Shown: piece after piece, positions 1 through 8,762 of the stretch
Layout of the letters: each line of letters begins with the position of its first letter
Position numbering within the stretch: the first letter of the stretch is position 1
Source: DTU053 sp012520115
GTDB taxonomy: Bacteria > Bacillota > Clostridia > Oscillospirales > Acutalibacteraceae
Direction of reading: 5' to 3'
DNA length: 64,000 bases
Assembly: GCA_050953725.1 (NCBI GenBank)
Contig: JBMNNB010000001.1
Coordinates: 434,001-498,000 of the forward strand
Notes under the pieces: model-generated
Told to the model about the DNA's origin: nothing
The model's input: the letters and a program-made list of their open reading frames with translations, nothing else
Database searches by the model: none
Position numbers and translations under genes: made by a program

Positions 1-110
1 AGGCCAATACAATAGGCTCAAAGTGCCAGGATACGGGCATTGCGACATTGGTAATCAATATAAAAGCTGAAATAGAAAAGATAAGGGAACAAATCCAGAA
101 TATCGAATAG
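1..110 (+). CDS. YicC/YloC family endoribonuclease, C-terminal end (partial)
   Basis: Only the last 35 codons are present, read in the frame starting at base 3 and ending at TAG 108-110. The fragment begins ANTIGSKCQD and ends EKIREQIQNIE, the usual C-terminal signature of the YicC/YloC family (a DUF1732-type end). Family members are proposed endoribonucleases of about 290 residues. In Firmicutes the gene is regularly followed by remA, gmk and rpoZ, exactly as here, and that order supports the call as much as the short sequence does. The 5' part lies outside the window. Confidence 0.8.
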   Translation, partial: ANTIGSKCQDTGIATLVINIKAEIEKIREQIQNIE

Positions 111-146
111 CTTTTATGAAGTATTTATCTTGAAGAGGTGTTCGAT

Positions 147-422
147 TTGAAGCTGATTAATATAGGCTTTGGAAATATGCTTAATTCCGACAGGCTTTTA
201 GCCGTGCTAAGCCCCGACTCCGCTCCGATAAAGAGAATTATTCAGGAGAGCAAGGAGAGGGGCAGGCTGATTGACGCATCCCACGGCAGAAGGACAAGGG
301 CTGTGCTGATTACGGACAGCGACCATGTTGTGTTAAGCTACCTGCAGCCGGAGACAATTTCCTCCCGCCTGAAGTCAGCAGAGGCTGAAATCGATGTGGA
401 GGTTGAAAGCGCCGATGAATAA
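147..422 (+). CDS. remA: RemA-type DNA-binding regulator (DUF370)
   Basis: The 91-residue product starts MKLINIGFGN and contains SPDSAPIKR, GRRTRAVLITDSDHV and LSYLQPETI, all hallmarks of the RemA/DUF370 family. RemA is a small DNA-binding activator of biofilm matrix genes in Bacillus subtilis; its role in Clostridia is less clear. I chose the TTG at 147. The upstream GTG at 138 lies inside the Shine-Dalgarno AAGAGGTG (133-140), and the TTG start gives the usual family N-terminus. The end overlaps gmk by 8 bases, so the two are probably translated together. It sits in the conserved yicC-remA-gmk-rpoZ-priA order. Confidence 0.9.
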   Translation: MKLINIGFGNMLNSDRLLAVLSPDSAPIKRIIQESKERGRLIDASHGRRTRAVLITDSDHVVLSYLQPETISSRLKSAEAEIDVEVESADE

Positions 423-981
423 TACTGAAAAACCGGGCCGCCTTGTGGTTATTTCAGGCCCCTCAGGCTGCGGAAAAGATACAATTATGAACGAGATATT
501 CAAAATGGACCCGAATATCATTCCGTCCGTTTCCGCAACCACAAGACCTCCCCGAAAGGGCGAAATCAACGGCATAAACTATTATTTTCTGTCAACCGAG
601 GAGTTCGAGGAGAGAATCAGAAAGAACGAATTCCTCGAATATGTCCGCTACGGCGAGAATTACTACGGGACACTCAAGCCCCAGCTTGACGAGAAGCTTA
701 AAACGGGCAAAACGGTTGTGCTGATAATAGACGTCAGGGGAGCGGTCAATGTCCGCAAAATCTACCCCACCGCAAAGACTATCTTCATCATGCCTCCCAC
801 CGAATCGGAGCTTGAAAAACGCCTTCGGTGCAGGGATTCCGACAACGAGGACTCAATCCTGCGCAGGCTTGAGGTAGCAAAGGATGAAATCAAGTGCGTA
901 AACGAATACGATTATGCCGTAGTGAACGACGAGCTTGAAAAAGCGGTCGAAAATGTATATAATATAATAATAAGCGAATAA
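415..981 (+). CDS. gmk: Guanylate kinase
   Basis: Cytosolic enzyme phosphorylating GMP to GDP with ATP. The 188-residue product has the P-loop GPSGCGKDT at about residues 15-23, the GMP-binding segment SVSATTRPPRKGEINGINYYF, and the core motif VLIIDVRGAVNVRK, with the family's normal length. The P-loop ends GKDT rather than the more usual GKST or GKGT, which is tolerated in this family. The ATG at 415 is used: a longer in-frame start at 394 would add seven residues not seen in the family. The SD is GGAGG (398-402), inside remA. It overlaps remA by 8 bases and precedes rpoZ by 23. Confidence 0.95.
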   Translation: MNNTEKPGRLVVISGPSGCGKDTIMNEIFKMDPNIIPSVSATTRPPRKGEINGINYYFLSTEEFEERIRKNEFLEYVRYGENYYGTLKPQLDEKLKTGKTVVLIIDVRGAVNVRKIYPTAKTIFIMPPTESELEKRLRCRDSDNEDSILRRLEVAKDEIKCVNEYDYAVVNDELEKAVENVYNIIISE

Positions 982-1004
982 GCGAAAAAATAAGGGTGAT
1001 TAAT

Positions 1005-1214
1005 ATGCTTAATCCTAATCTTAAAAACCTGCTTCACGGTCATATGAGCCGTTATTCTCTTGTAACCGCCACCGCAAAAAGGGCGAGGGAAATAGTCGAC
1101 GAGGCAAACAGGGAAAAAACCCTGCTTACCGAAAAGCCCGTGACCCTTGCCATTGAGCAGTTCCTTAACGGCGAGTATAAAATAGTCGAGCCGGAGGAAA
1201 TCAGATACATTTAA
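1005..1214 (+). CDS. rpoZ: DNA-directed RNA polymerase omega subunit
   Basis: The 69-residue product contains SRYSLVTATAKRAREIVDEA and KPVTLAIEQFLNGEYKI, the omega (Rpb6-like) signature. Omega binds the beta-prime subunit and helps assembly of the core enzyme. The start is ATG 1005 behind the SD AAGGGTG (993-998); the GTG at 996 lies within that SD and is rejected. Position between gmk and priA is the standard Firmicute arrangement. Confidence 0.93.
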   Translation: MLNPNLKNLLHGHMSRYSLVTATAKRAREIVDEANREKTLLTEKPVTLAIEQFLNGEYKIVEPEEIRYI

Positions 1215-1253
1215 ATCATCAGGCACTTGAACTGCGAAAGGATGGCAAATTCA

Positions 1254-3740
1254 ATGAAAACTGCCATAGCAGCTGCAGTTGCTGTCGAAAACACGGCCTA
1301 TGACTTTGACAAGCCCTTTCATTATCTCATTCCCGACGAGCTGAAAGACAGCGCAGTCCCCGGAGTCAGAGTCATCGTTCCCTTTGGCGGCGGAAACAGG
1401 ATGCGAACCGGCATTATTCTGTCCGTAACCGACGCTCTGCCGAAGGAGGCCGCAAAAAATCCGAAATCTATCTATGCGGTGCTCGACTCGGCACCGCTTC
1501 TTTCTAATGAGGGAATAAGCCTTTGCCACTGGCTTAAAGACAGAACCTTCTGCACCCTTTTCGAGGCGGCAAAGTCACAGCTGCCTCCCTCATTCTTTAT
1601 GAAAAAGAACGAGTCATACATCCTCTCACCGGATGTAAACGAAGAAACACTCAGTAAGCTGTCAAAGTCCGAGCTGAATGTAATCTCCGTCCTGCCCAAA
1701 AACGGCGGCTATATCTCAAGGGAGAATATCATAAAGAAGGCGGGCACTATTAAGGCCGCCGCAGACATAGACAGGCTTGCCGCCATGGGTGTTCTTGTGC
1801 CGAACTTCGCCCAGATAGAAAGGGCCGGAGCTCAGTACCGAAAGATAATAAGCCTCAGCATGGACGATGACGAGCTGGGCGAGATTATGCCCACCCTGAC
1901 CCCCAAGCAGAGAAGCGTGGCACGGGTCATATCCGAGGTCGGCAGCGCAAGCTTAAAGGAGATATGCGAATTTACCTCCGTCACACCCGCCGTCGTCGCC
2001 GCACTTGTCAAAAAGGGCGTATGCGAGGAGAGCGAGGAGAGGATTGAGCGGCAGGTCAATCCCGACACCGTCAAATCCGAGGGCAATTACAAAACCGAGC
2101 CTATAATCCTTACCAAAGCGCAGACGCAGGTTTACAACAAAATAAAGGACAGGCTTAACAAAAACGAAAGCGCCGCAGGCCTTTTGCACGGCGTCACGGG
2201 CAGCGGCAAGACCAAGATTTATTTAAAGCTTATCGATGATATAATCGAAACGGGCAGAACCGCAATCCTCATGGTGCCCGAAATCTCACTGACCCCCCAG
2301 ACCCTTTCACAGCTTTACGAGCGTTACGGGTACAGAACCGCAGTATTTCACAGCGGTCTGTCCATAGGCGAGCGCTTAAACGAATGGCAGCGGGTTAAGA
2401 GGGGAGAGGCAAAAATCGCAGTCGGCACAAGAAGCGCCGTCTTTGCGCCCCTTGACAATATCGGGCTGATAATTCTCGACGAGGAGCAGGAGCATACATA
2501 CAAATCAGACCGCTCACCCCGCTATAACGCTTCGGATGTGGCAAAATTCCGCAGCGCATATCATAACGCCTATCTGCTTCTGACCTCCGCAACGCCCTCG
2601 GTTGAAGCCTATACGGCAGCCGTTTCCGGCAGGTTCGACCTGTTTGAGCTTAACGAAAGATACGGCAACGCCGTTCTGCCGATAGTAGAGACGGTGGACA
2701 TGACCCGTGAGAAAAACCCCCTCGGTATGAACTCAATCAGCGAAAGACTCGCAGCACTTATAGAAGAAACCCTCTCAAACGGTAATCAAGTCATATTACT
2801 TATCAACAGAAGAGGTTATAATACATTTATAGCCTGCAAGGAGTGCGGCAAGGTCGTGACCTGCCCCTATTGCAGCATCTCACTGACCTATCACAGCTTT
2901 AACGACAGGCTCATGTGCCACTACTGCGGCTATTCCGAGCCCTTCACCGCCGCCTGCAAGGAGTGCGGACAGGAGAACATCAGGTTCTCAGGCTTCGGCA
3001 CCCAAAGGGTAGAGGCGGAGCTTACAAGACGCTTTCCCGATGCGAAAATCCTCAGAATGGACGCAGACACCACCACCGCAAAGAACGCCCACGCACGAAA
3101 GCTCAATATGTTCAAAAACAAGGAGTATGACATCCTGCTGGGCACTCAGATGGTGGCAAAGGGTCTGGATTTTGAAAATGTCACCCTTGTGGGCGTCATA
3201 TCAATAGACCAGCAGCTTTATCAGGACGATTACAAGAGCCTTGAGCGTGCCTTCGATTTGCTTACACAGGTCGTGGGCAGAGCCGGCAGGGGCGAAACCC
3301 CCGGCAGGGCCGTAATACAAACCCTACTTCCGGAGAATAATATCATAGCCCTTGCCTCAAAGCAGGACTATAAGGCGTTCTATAACACCGAAATTAAGCT
3401 CAGAAAGGCGCTTATCTACCCGCCCTATTGCGACATCTGCACCGTAGGCTTTATGGGTGAGGACGAAACACTGGTCAAAAACGCCTCAAAGACCTTCTTT
3501 GAGATGCTAAAAGAGAAAAACAGCAGTGACTACCCGGACTTAAAGCTTATCGTACTCGGTCCCATGACACCCAGAGTCGCAAAAATAAGCAATAAATTCA
3601 GGTACAGACTCATAATTAAATGCAAAAACACAAAAAGGTTCAGGGAGTTTATTTCAGAGCTTTTAATAGCCTTTTCCGGCGACAAGACCTATTCAAAGGT
3701 CAGCGTTTTCCCGGATATTAACCCCACAAGCTTAGTTTAA
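1254..3740 (+). CDS. priA: Primosomal protein N' (replication restart helicase PriA)
   Basis: About 828 residues, a superfamily 2 3'-5' helicase that reloads the replisome at stalled forks. Visible elements are an N-terminal DNA-binding domain starting VAVENTAYDFDKPFHYLIP, Walker A GVTGSGKT at about 313-320, the Walker B box LDEEQEHTYKSD (Gln where many PriA proteins have His), eight zinc-ligand cysteines in CKECGKVVTCPYC, CHYC and CKEC patterns at about 527-572, and GTQMVAKGLDF followed by QVVGRAGRG in the second helicase lobe. The start is uncertain: ATG 1254 has SD GAAAGGA 11 bases upstream, while ATG 1242 is too close to it and TTG 1227 lacks an obvious SD. Confidence 0.93.
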   Translation: MKTAIAAAVAVENTAYDFDKPFHYLIPDELKDSAVPGVRVIVPFGGGNRMRTGIILSVTDALPKEAAKNPKSIYAVLDSAPLLSNEGISLCHWLKDRTFCTLFEAAKSQLPPSFFMKKNESYILSPDVNEETLSKLSKSELNVISVLPKNGGYISRENIIKKAGTIKAAADIDRLAAMGVLVPNFAQIERAGAQYRKIISLSMDDDELGEIMPTLTPKQRSVARVISEVGSASLKEICEFTSVTPAVVAALVKKGVCEESEERIERQVNPDTVKSEGNYKTEPIILTKAQTQVYNKIKDRLNKNESAAGLLHGVTGSGKTKIYLKLIDDIIETGRTAILMVPEISLTPQTLSQLYERYGYRTAVFHSGLSIGERLNEWQRVKRGEAKIAVGTRSAVFAPLDNIGLIILDEEQEHTYKSDRSPRYNASDVAKFRSAYHNAYLLLTSATPSVEAYTAAVSGRFDLFELNERYGNAVLPIVETVDMTREKNPLGMNSISERLAALIEETLSNGNQVILLINRRGYNTFIACKECGKVVTCPYCSISLTYHSFNDRLMCHYCGYSEPFTAACKECGQENIRFSGFGTQRVEAELTRRFPDAKILRMDADTTTAKNAHARKLNMFKNKEYDILLGTQMVAKGLDFENVTLVGVISIDQQLYQDDYKSLERAFDLLTQVVGRAGRGETPGRAVIQTLLPENNIIALASKQDYKAFYNTEIKLRKALIYPPYCDICTVGFMGEDETLVKNASKTFFEMLKEKNSSDYPDLKLIVLGPMTPRVAKISNKFRYRLIIKCKNTKRFREFISELLIAFSGDKTYSKVSVFPDINPTSLV

Positions 3741-3822
3741 CAGTGAGCAAGGCGCTTCATATTTGAGCCTTCACGCATATCCTGTAATTAAGCTTATCCT
3801 TTTTAGAAAGGACTGTTTATAG

Positions 3823-4308
3823 ATGGCAATCAGAAAAATAAAAGAAGACAGTGACCCTATTTTAAGAAAAAAGAGCAGACCGGTAGAAGTCTTTGACGAG
3901 CGACTTTTTACCCTGCTTGACGATATGAAGGATACACTGCATCAGGCGGAGGGCGTTGGCCTTGCGGCTGTGCAGGTAGGCATTCTTAAAAGAGTTGTGG
4001 TTGTAGATTGCGGCGACGGACTAATAGAGCTTATCAACCCGGAGATTGTGGAAAAGGGCGGCGAGCAGATAGAAGCCGAGGGCTGCCTTTCCATGCCTGG
4101 CAAGAGGGGCTTCACTCAAAGACCCTATTATGTAAAGGTCAGAGCCCAGAACCGTAAGGGACAGTGGTGCATGTATAAGGGCGAAGGCCTGAAGGCACGC
4201 TGCTTCTGCCATGAGCTTGACCACCTTGACGGCATTCTGTTCACAGACAGAATCGCACCGAGGGACAAGTGGCCTGCACAGCAGGATGAGGCGGTAGTAA
4301 GTAAATAG
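3823..4308 (+). CDS. def: Peptide deformylase
   Basis: Metallohydrolase removing the N-formyl group from nascent proteins. The 161-residue product has all three PDF motifs in order: GVGLAAVQ at about residues 43-50, EGCLS at about 86-90 (metal-ligand Cys) and HELDH at about 130-134 (two His ligands and the catalytic Glu). It is preceded by SD AAAGGA near 3806 and followed 14 bases later by fmt, the enzyme that adds the formyl group to initiator tRNA, a classic pair. Confidence 0.96.
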   Translation: MAIRKIKEDSDPILRKKSRPVEVFDERLFTLLDDMKDTLHQAEGVGLAAVQVGILKRVVVVDCGDGLIELINPEIVEKGGEQIEAEGCLSMPGKRGFTQRPYYVKVRAQNRKGQWCMYKGEGLKARCFCHELDHLDGILFTDRIAPRDKWPAQQDEAVVSK

Positions 4309-4322
4309 CCGGAGTGAGTAAG

Positions 4323-5264
4323 ATGAATGATATTAAAATAGTATTCATGGGCACCCCCGACTTTGCCGTACCCGCACTGAAGCGGCTGTATGACGAGAGT
4401 TTTAACGTCACGCTTGCGGTCACGCAGCCGGACAAGCCGAAGGGCAGAAAAATGATAATAACACCCCCGCCCGTAAAGGAGCTTGCATCAGAGCTTAATA
4501 TCCCCGTCTTCCAGCCGACTACTTTCAAAAATCCCGAGGCAGTCGACAGAATCAAGGCGGAGAACCCCGACTTTATCGTTGTGGCAGCATACGGCAAAAT
4601 CCTGCCCAAAGCGGTGCTGGACATCCCTAAATACGGCTGCGTCAACATCCATGCCTCACTCCTGCCCCGCTTCAGAGGAGCCTCCCCGATTCAGCAGGCC
4701 ATAATCCAGGGCGATAAGGTAACGGGTATTACCACAATGCTCATGGACGAAGGGCTTGATACGGGCGATATCCTCGAAACGGTCAAAGTGGAAATCGGCG
4801 AAAATGAGACCGCCGGGGAGCTTTTCGACCGGCTATCATCTTTGGGCGGCGATATTATCGTATCTACGCTTAAAGGCATAATCGACGGCACCGTAAAGCC
4901 CGCACCTCAGCCAACTGAGGGCGTGACCTATGCCCCCATGCTCAAAAGAGAGGACTCTATTATCGACTGGAGCGCCTGCGCAGACAGCATACACAATAAA
5001 ATCAGGGGACTTTCCCCGTGGCCTGTTGCCGAAACATTAATTTACGGCAAAAGAATCAAGATTTATTCGTCATTAAAGACCGACATGACAAAGGACGGCG
5101 CAGACGGCGAAATCTTTGCCGAAAAGGACAGGCTCTTTGTCAGATGCGGCGACTCTGAGCTTCTCGAAATCACAAGCCTTCAGCCCGACGGCTCAAAGGT
5201 CATGGCTGTGTCCGATTACTTAAGAGGCCATACCTTCGAAAAAGGTGCAGTATTTGGCAAGTAG
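4323..5264 (+). CDS. fmt: Methionyl-tRNA formyltransferase
   Basis: Transfers formyl from 10-formyl-tetrahydrofolate to Met-tRNA(fMet). The 313-residue product begins IVFMGTPDFAVPALKRL, carries VVAAYGKILP and the catalytic segment VNIHASLLPRFRGASPIQ (catalytic Asn about 106 and His about 108) with LDTGDI contributing the Asp, then a C-terminal OB-like domain beginning near IRGLSPWP. ATG 4323 is chosen because the GTG at 4314 lies within the SD GGAGTG (4311-4316). It is read with def and separated by only 14 bases. Confidence 0.95.
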   Translation: MNDIKIVFMGTPDFAVPALKRLYDESFNVTLAVTQPDKPKGRKMIITPPPVKELASELNIPVFQPTTFKNPEAVDRIKAENPDFIVVAAYGKILPKAVLDIPKYGCVNIHASLLPRFRGASPIQQAIIQGDKVTGITTMLMDEGLDTGDILETVKVEIGENETAGELFDRLSSLGGDIIVSTLKGIIDGTVKPAPQPTEGVTYAPMLKREDSIIDWSACADSIHNKIRGLSPWPVAETLIYGKRIKIYSSLKTDMTKDGADGEIFAEKDRLFVRCGDSELLEITSLQPDGSKVMAVSDYLRGHTFEKGAVFGK

Positions 5265-5345
5265 AATTTACAAATAAGCAAAGCATTAATAATTATATCT
5301 TAATCAGCATAGGTTAAACTGATATTGCAGGAAAGGAGAGATAAT

Positions 5346-6077
5346 ATGCTTCAGGCTTTATATTTAGGTGGCTTCGGCTATTATTCGCCGTATTATATGG
5401 ACTCGTATCTTTTGATTCTTGTTATTCCTGCCTTCATCTTCTCAATAATAGCAAGCATCAGAGTTAAAACCGTATATAACAAAATGGCAAGAAGGTTTGC
5501 CTCAAACGGTATGACAGGCGCACAGGCGGCTGCCGAGGTACTCAGGTACTACGGTATCATAAATGTGCAGATTAAAAGCGTGCCCGGCAAGCTGACCGAC
5601 CACTATAACCCGAAAACAAACACAATAGGACTTTCCGAATCGGTTTACTCCGGCTCAAGCGTTGCGGATATCGGCATCGCCTGCCATGAGGCGGGTCACG
5701 CCGCACAGTATGCAAACAGCTATCTGCCCATTGTTATCAGGAATATGATTCTGCCCGTAGCAAATATAGGCTCTTTTGCGGGCATTCCCCTTGCTATACT
5801 CGGCTTTGTGCTTCAGTGGCAGGGGCTTGTAACCCTCGGCCTTGCTCTCTATGCGGCAATCTGCGTGTTCCAGTTAGTAACACTGCCCGTTGAAATAAAC
5901 GCAAGCAGAAGGGCTATGAAGGTAATAAGCGAGACGGGAATCCTCCCGACTGAGGAGGAAAAGAGCGGAGCCAAGAGCGTACTGTTCGCCGCCGCAATGA
6001 CCTACATTGCAGCTTTGGCGGTATCCCTTGCAAACCTTTTAAGATTCATTGCACTGTTCGGCAACAGAAGACGATAA
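5346..6077 (+). CDS. Membrane zinc metallopeptidase, YugP type (DUF2227-like family of neutral zinc metallopeptidases)
   Basis: A 243-residue membrane protein with an N-terminal hydrophobic segment (LLILVIPAFIFSIIASI), the zinc motif HEAGH at about 113-117 within IGIACHEAGHAAQYA, and several further hydrophobic helices in the C-terminal half. This pattern matches the YugP/zinc metallopeptidase family, whose substrates are unknown. ATG 5346 follows a strong SD AAAGGAG (5333-5339); an in-frame TTG at 5325 lies upstream of the SD and is rejected. The gene sits between fmt and rsmB, a common place for it in Clostridia. Confidence 0.85.
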   Translation: MLQALYLGGFGYYSPYYMDSYLLILVIPAFIFSIIASIRVKTVYNKMARRFASNGMTGAQAAAEVLRYYGIINVQIKSVPGKLTDHYNPKTNTIGLSESVYSGSSVADIGIACHEAGHAAQYANSYLPIVIRNMILPVANIGSFAGIPLAILGFVLQWQGLVTLGLALYAAICVFQLVTLPVEINASRRAMKVISETGILPTEEEKSGAKSVLFAAAMTYIAALAVSLANLLRFIALFGNRRR

Positions 6078-6095
6078 GCACCACCAACGCACCCA

Positions 6096-6121
6096 AGCGG
6101 CATGGCACTTGCCATGCCGCT
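6096..6121 (+). terminator. Hairpin after the metallopeptidase gene, possible weak terminator
   Basis: An 11-bp perfect stem, AGCGGCATGGC (6096-6106) with GCCATGCCGCT (6111-6121) and loop ACTT. The following bases TTATATG are only a weak U-tract, so it may be a partial terminator or a processing/stability element before rsmB. Confidence 0.5.
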
Positions 6122-6221
6122 TTATATGTGGTATAAAGAATAATAGCTTTTATGCGGTATAAAGGCTGCGGGCTTGTATAAGGTGGCAAAAAGCGTCTAA
6201 AATTCAGAGAGGGGCGAAGAG

Positions 6222-7565
6222 ATGAAAACAGGCAGAGAAGCGGCCTTTAAGGTTCTTCTTAAGATTGAAAAGAGCAAGACCTATTCAGACCTCGCCCTGA
6301 AGGACTATTTCAAAGATTCGGCGCTGCCCGCAAACGAAAAGGCTTTAAGCTTCGGAATAGTCCTCGGCGTCCTCGACAGACGCTTTACACTTGACTACAT
6401 TCTTTCAAAGTACCTGACAAAGCCTTTAATGAAGCTCGACACAAGGGTTCTGACGCTCCTGAGAATGGGCGCATACCAGATTCTTTTTATGGACAGAATC
6501 CCCGACTTCGCCGCCATAAATGAAACGGTGAAGCTCGCTTCCGTATCCGGCCTTTCCTTCGCAAAGGGACTTGTTAATGCGGTTCTCAGAAAGGTTGCCC
6601 TGCGTGAGCCTTTAGACATAAGCAAAGACGAAGACCCCATTAAGTTTTACAGCATAAGCTGCTCCTACCCGGAATGGCTTGTTAAGCACTTTATCGATTC
6701 CTACGGCGAGGAAAACGCAGAGGGCATTATGAAGGCATCCTTGCAGCCCGGCGAAACTGTCTGCTGCGCCAACCCTTTAAAAACAAACAGAGACGAGCTA
6801 TTAAAAGCCCTCACCGAAAAGGGCATTGAAGCCGTCCCCGACAGCAGATTAGACGACGCCTTCTATATAAAGGGCGCAGTGAACCTCTCGGAACTCAGCG
6901 AGTTTAACGACGGGCTTTTCCATGTGCAGGACATCTCCTCCCAGCTTTGCGCCCTGAGCACAGGCGCAAAGGAGGGCGAAACCGTGATAGACGTCTGCGC
7001 CGCACCCGGCGGCAAGAGCATTCGCATAGCCCAGCTTATGAACAACAAGGGCAGAATCATCTCCTGCGACATCCACCCCCACAAGCTGAACATAATCGAA
7101 AGCTATGCTAAGCGCATGGGAGTTGACATAATCACCGTGCTCGAAAGGGACGCAACCGACCGAAACCTCGTAATAGACGGCGAGAGCTTTCAGGGCAAGG
7201 CCGACAGGGTTCTGTGCGACGTACCCTGCTCTGGCTTAGGCGTAATCAGGGGTAAGCCCGAAATCAAATATAAGAGCGAGGACGAAATCAGGGAACTGCC
7301 GAAGATTCAAAGCGCAATCCTGAAGGCGAGCGCAGGCTTAGTTAATAAAGGCGGCACACTTGTTTATTCTACCTGCACCCTGAACCCTGCGGAAAACGAG
7401 CAGGTCTGCGAAAAGTTCTTAGCCGAAAACAGCGATTTTGAGGCAATACGCCCACTTGAAGGTGCCTTAAAGGGCGAAATCGAATATACAATGAATTTTC
7501 TTACACTGCTTCCGCATATTTATAACACCGACGGCTTTTTCATAGCCGCATTCCGGCGGAAATAA
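6222..7565 (+). CDS. rsmB: 16S rRNA (cytosine(967)-C(5))-methyltransferase RsmB
   Basis: The 447-residue product has an N-terminal NusB-like helical domain (about 1-135, starting GREAAFKVLLKIE) and a C-terminal SAM-dependent methyltransferase domain. Key motifs are DVCAAPGGKS at about 257 (SAM binding), DVPCSGLGVIRGKPE at about 330 (general Cys) and YSTCTLNPAENE at about 378 (catalytic nucleophile Cys). It methylates C967 of 16S rRNA. The start ATG follows GAGAGGGG. It leads the rsmB-rlmN-prpC-prkC-rsgA run, the same order as in Bacillus. Confidence 0.95.
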   Translation: MKTGREAAFKVLLKIEKSKTYSDLALKDYFKDSALPANEKALSFGIVLGVLDRRFTLDYILSKYLTKPLMKLDTRVLTLLRMGAYQILFMDRIPDFAAINETVKLASVSGLSFAKGLVNAVLRKVALREPLDISKDEDPIKFYSISCSYPEWLVKHFIDSYGEENAEGIMKASLQPGETVCCANPLKTNRDELLKALTEKGIEAVPDSRLDDAFYIKGAVNLSELSEFNDGLFHVQDISSQLCALSTGAKEGETVIDVCAAPGGKSIRIAQLMNNKGRIISCDIHPHKLNIIESYAKRMGVDIITVLERDATDRNLVIDGESFQGKADRVLCDVPCSGLGVIRGKPEIKYKSEDEIRELPKIQSAILKASAGLVNKGGTLVYSTCTLNPAENEQVCEKFLAENSDFEAIRPLEGALKGEIEYTMNFLTLLPHIYNTDGFFIAAFRRK

Positions 7566-7588
7566 CGGGAGACTGCGAAGGTATAAAA

Positions 7589-8758
7589 ATGGACGATAAG
7601 GGCTTAAAAGACAATAAAAACAGCATAAACCCCGAAGAAAAAGCAGGTGCAGACAAGCCCTCTTTTTGCATCGGGGTGGGGAATGATGGTCTGAATTTCG
7701 CCAATTTAACACTTGAAAACGGTAAAAAGGACATCAAAGCCCTTGACTTAGTGGAGCTTAAAGCCCTTATGAGCGAAATGAAGCAGCCCGCCTTCAGAGC
7801 GCAGCAAATCTTCAAATGGCTCCACAAAGAATGCGCAGAATCCTTCGATGAAATGACAAATCTACCTCTTACATTACGGAAACAGCTTGATGACAATTTT
7901 GTCATAATTAGCGCAGCTATTGAAAAAAAACTCATTTCGGAGTATGATAACACAGTAAAATACCTTTTTAGACTTTTTGACGGCCAGTGCATAGAAAGTG
8001 TCTTAATGCAATATAAATACGGCTACTCGCTGTGTGTTTCCACGCAGGCAGGCTGCAAAATGGGCTGCGCCTTCTGCGCCTCCACAAAAAACGGCTGCGT
8101 CAGAAACCTCTCGGCCTCCGAGATTCTGTCTCAGGTATACGTGGCCGAAAGGGACACGGGCGTCAGGATATCACACATAGTATTAATGGGCATAGGCGAG
8201 CCGCTTGATAACTACGACAATGTTATTAAGTTCATCAGGCTCATTACTTCCCCCGACGGACATAACCTAAGCGTCCGCAACATCACCCTTTCCACCTGCG
8301 GCGTTGTCCCCGGCATCTATGCTCTGATAAAGGAACAGCTGCCCATAACTTTGTCCGTTTCCCTGCATGCGTCAAATGATGAAAAGCGTTCCGCCATTAT
8401 GCCCGTAAACAGAAAGTGGCCTATAAGAGAGGTAATAAAGGCGAGCAAGGCATACTACGAGGCAACCGGCCGCCGAATTTCCTTCGAATATGCCCTTGTA
8501 AAAGGAGTAAACGATACCAAAACAGATGCAGACGAGCTTGCTGTACTCTTAAAAGATTTAAACTGTCACATAAACCTTATTCCGGTGAACGAAATTGATA
8601 AATCAGAGCTTAAAGCTCCGAATAAAGAGAACGTCAGGAGCTTTCAAGACTATCTGTCCCAGAAGGGTCTTAATGTAACCGTCAGACGAACGCTGGGCTC
8701 CGATATAAATGCCTCCTGCGGTCAGTTAAGATCATCTGTTTCTACGGAAGTGGAGTGA
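7589..8758 (+). CDS. rlmN: Dual-specificity 23S rRNA/tRNA (adenine-C2)-methyltransferase RlmN
   Basis: Radical SAM methylase acting on A2503 of 23S rRNA and A37 of some tRNAs. The cluster-binding CKMGCAFC is at about 155-162, IVLMGIGEPLDNYDNV follows, and the methylatable cysteine lies in ASCGQLRSS near the C-terminus. The 389-residue product is about 40 residues longer than usual: the family N-terminus starts near DLVELKALM at about residue 51, and the preceding part is polar and not recognisable. No clear alternative start with an SD was seen before this point. It is followed by prpC after a 4-base gap. Confidence 0.93.
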   Translation: MDDKGLKDNKNSINPEEKAGADKPSFCIGVGNDGLNFANLTLENGKKDIKALDLVELKALMSEMKQPAFRAQQIFKWLHKECAESFDEMTNLPLTLRKQLDDNFVIISAAIEKKLISEYDNTVKYLFRLFDGQCIESVLMQYKYGYSLCVSTQAGCKMGCAFCASTKNGCVRNLSASEILSQVYVAERDTGVRISHIVLMGIGEPLDNYDNVIKFIRLITSPDGHNLSVRNITLSTCGVVPGIYALIKEQLPITLSVSLHASNDEKRSAIMPVNRKWPIREVIKASKAYYEATGRRISFEYALVKGVNDTKTDADELAVLLKDLNCHINLIPVNEIDKSELKAPNKENVRSFQDYLSQKGLNVTVRRTLGSDINASCGQLRSSVSTEVE

Positions 8759-8762
8759 TGAA

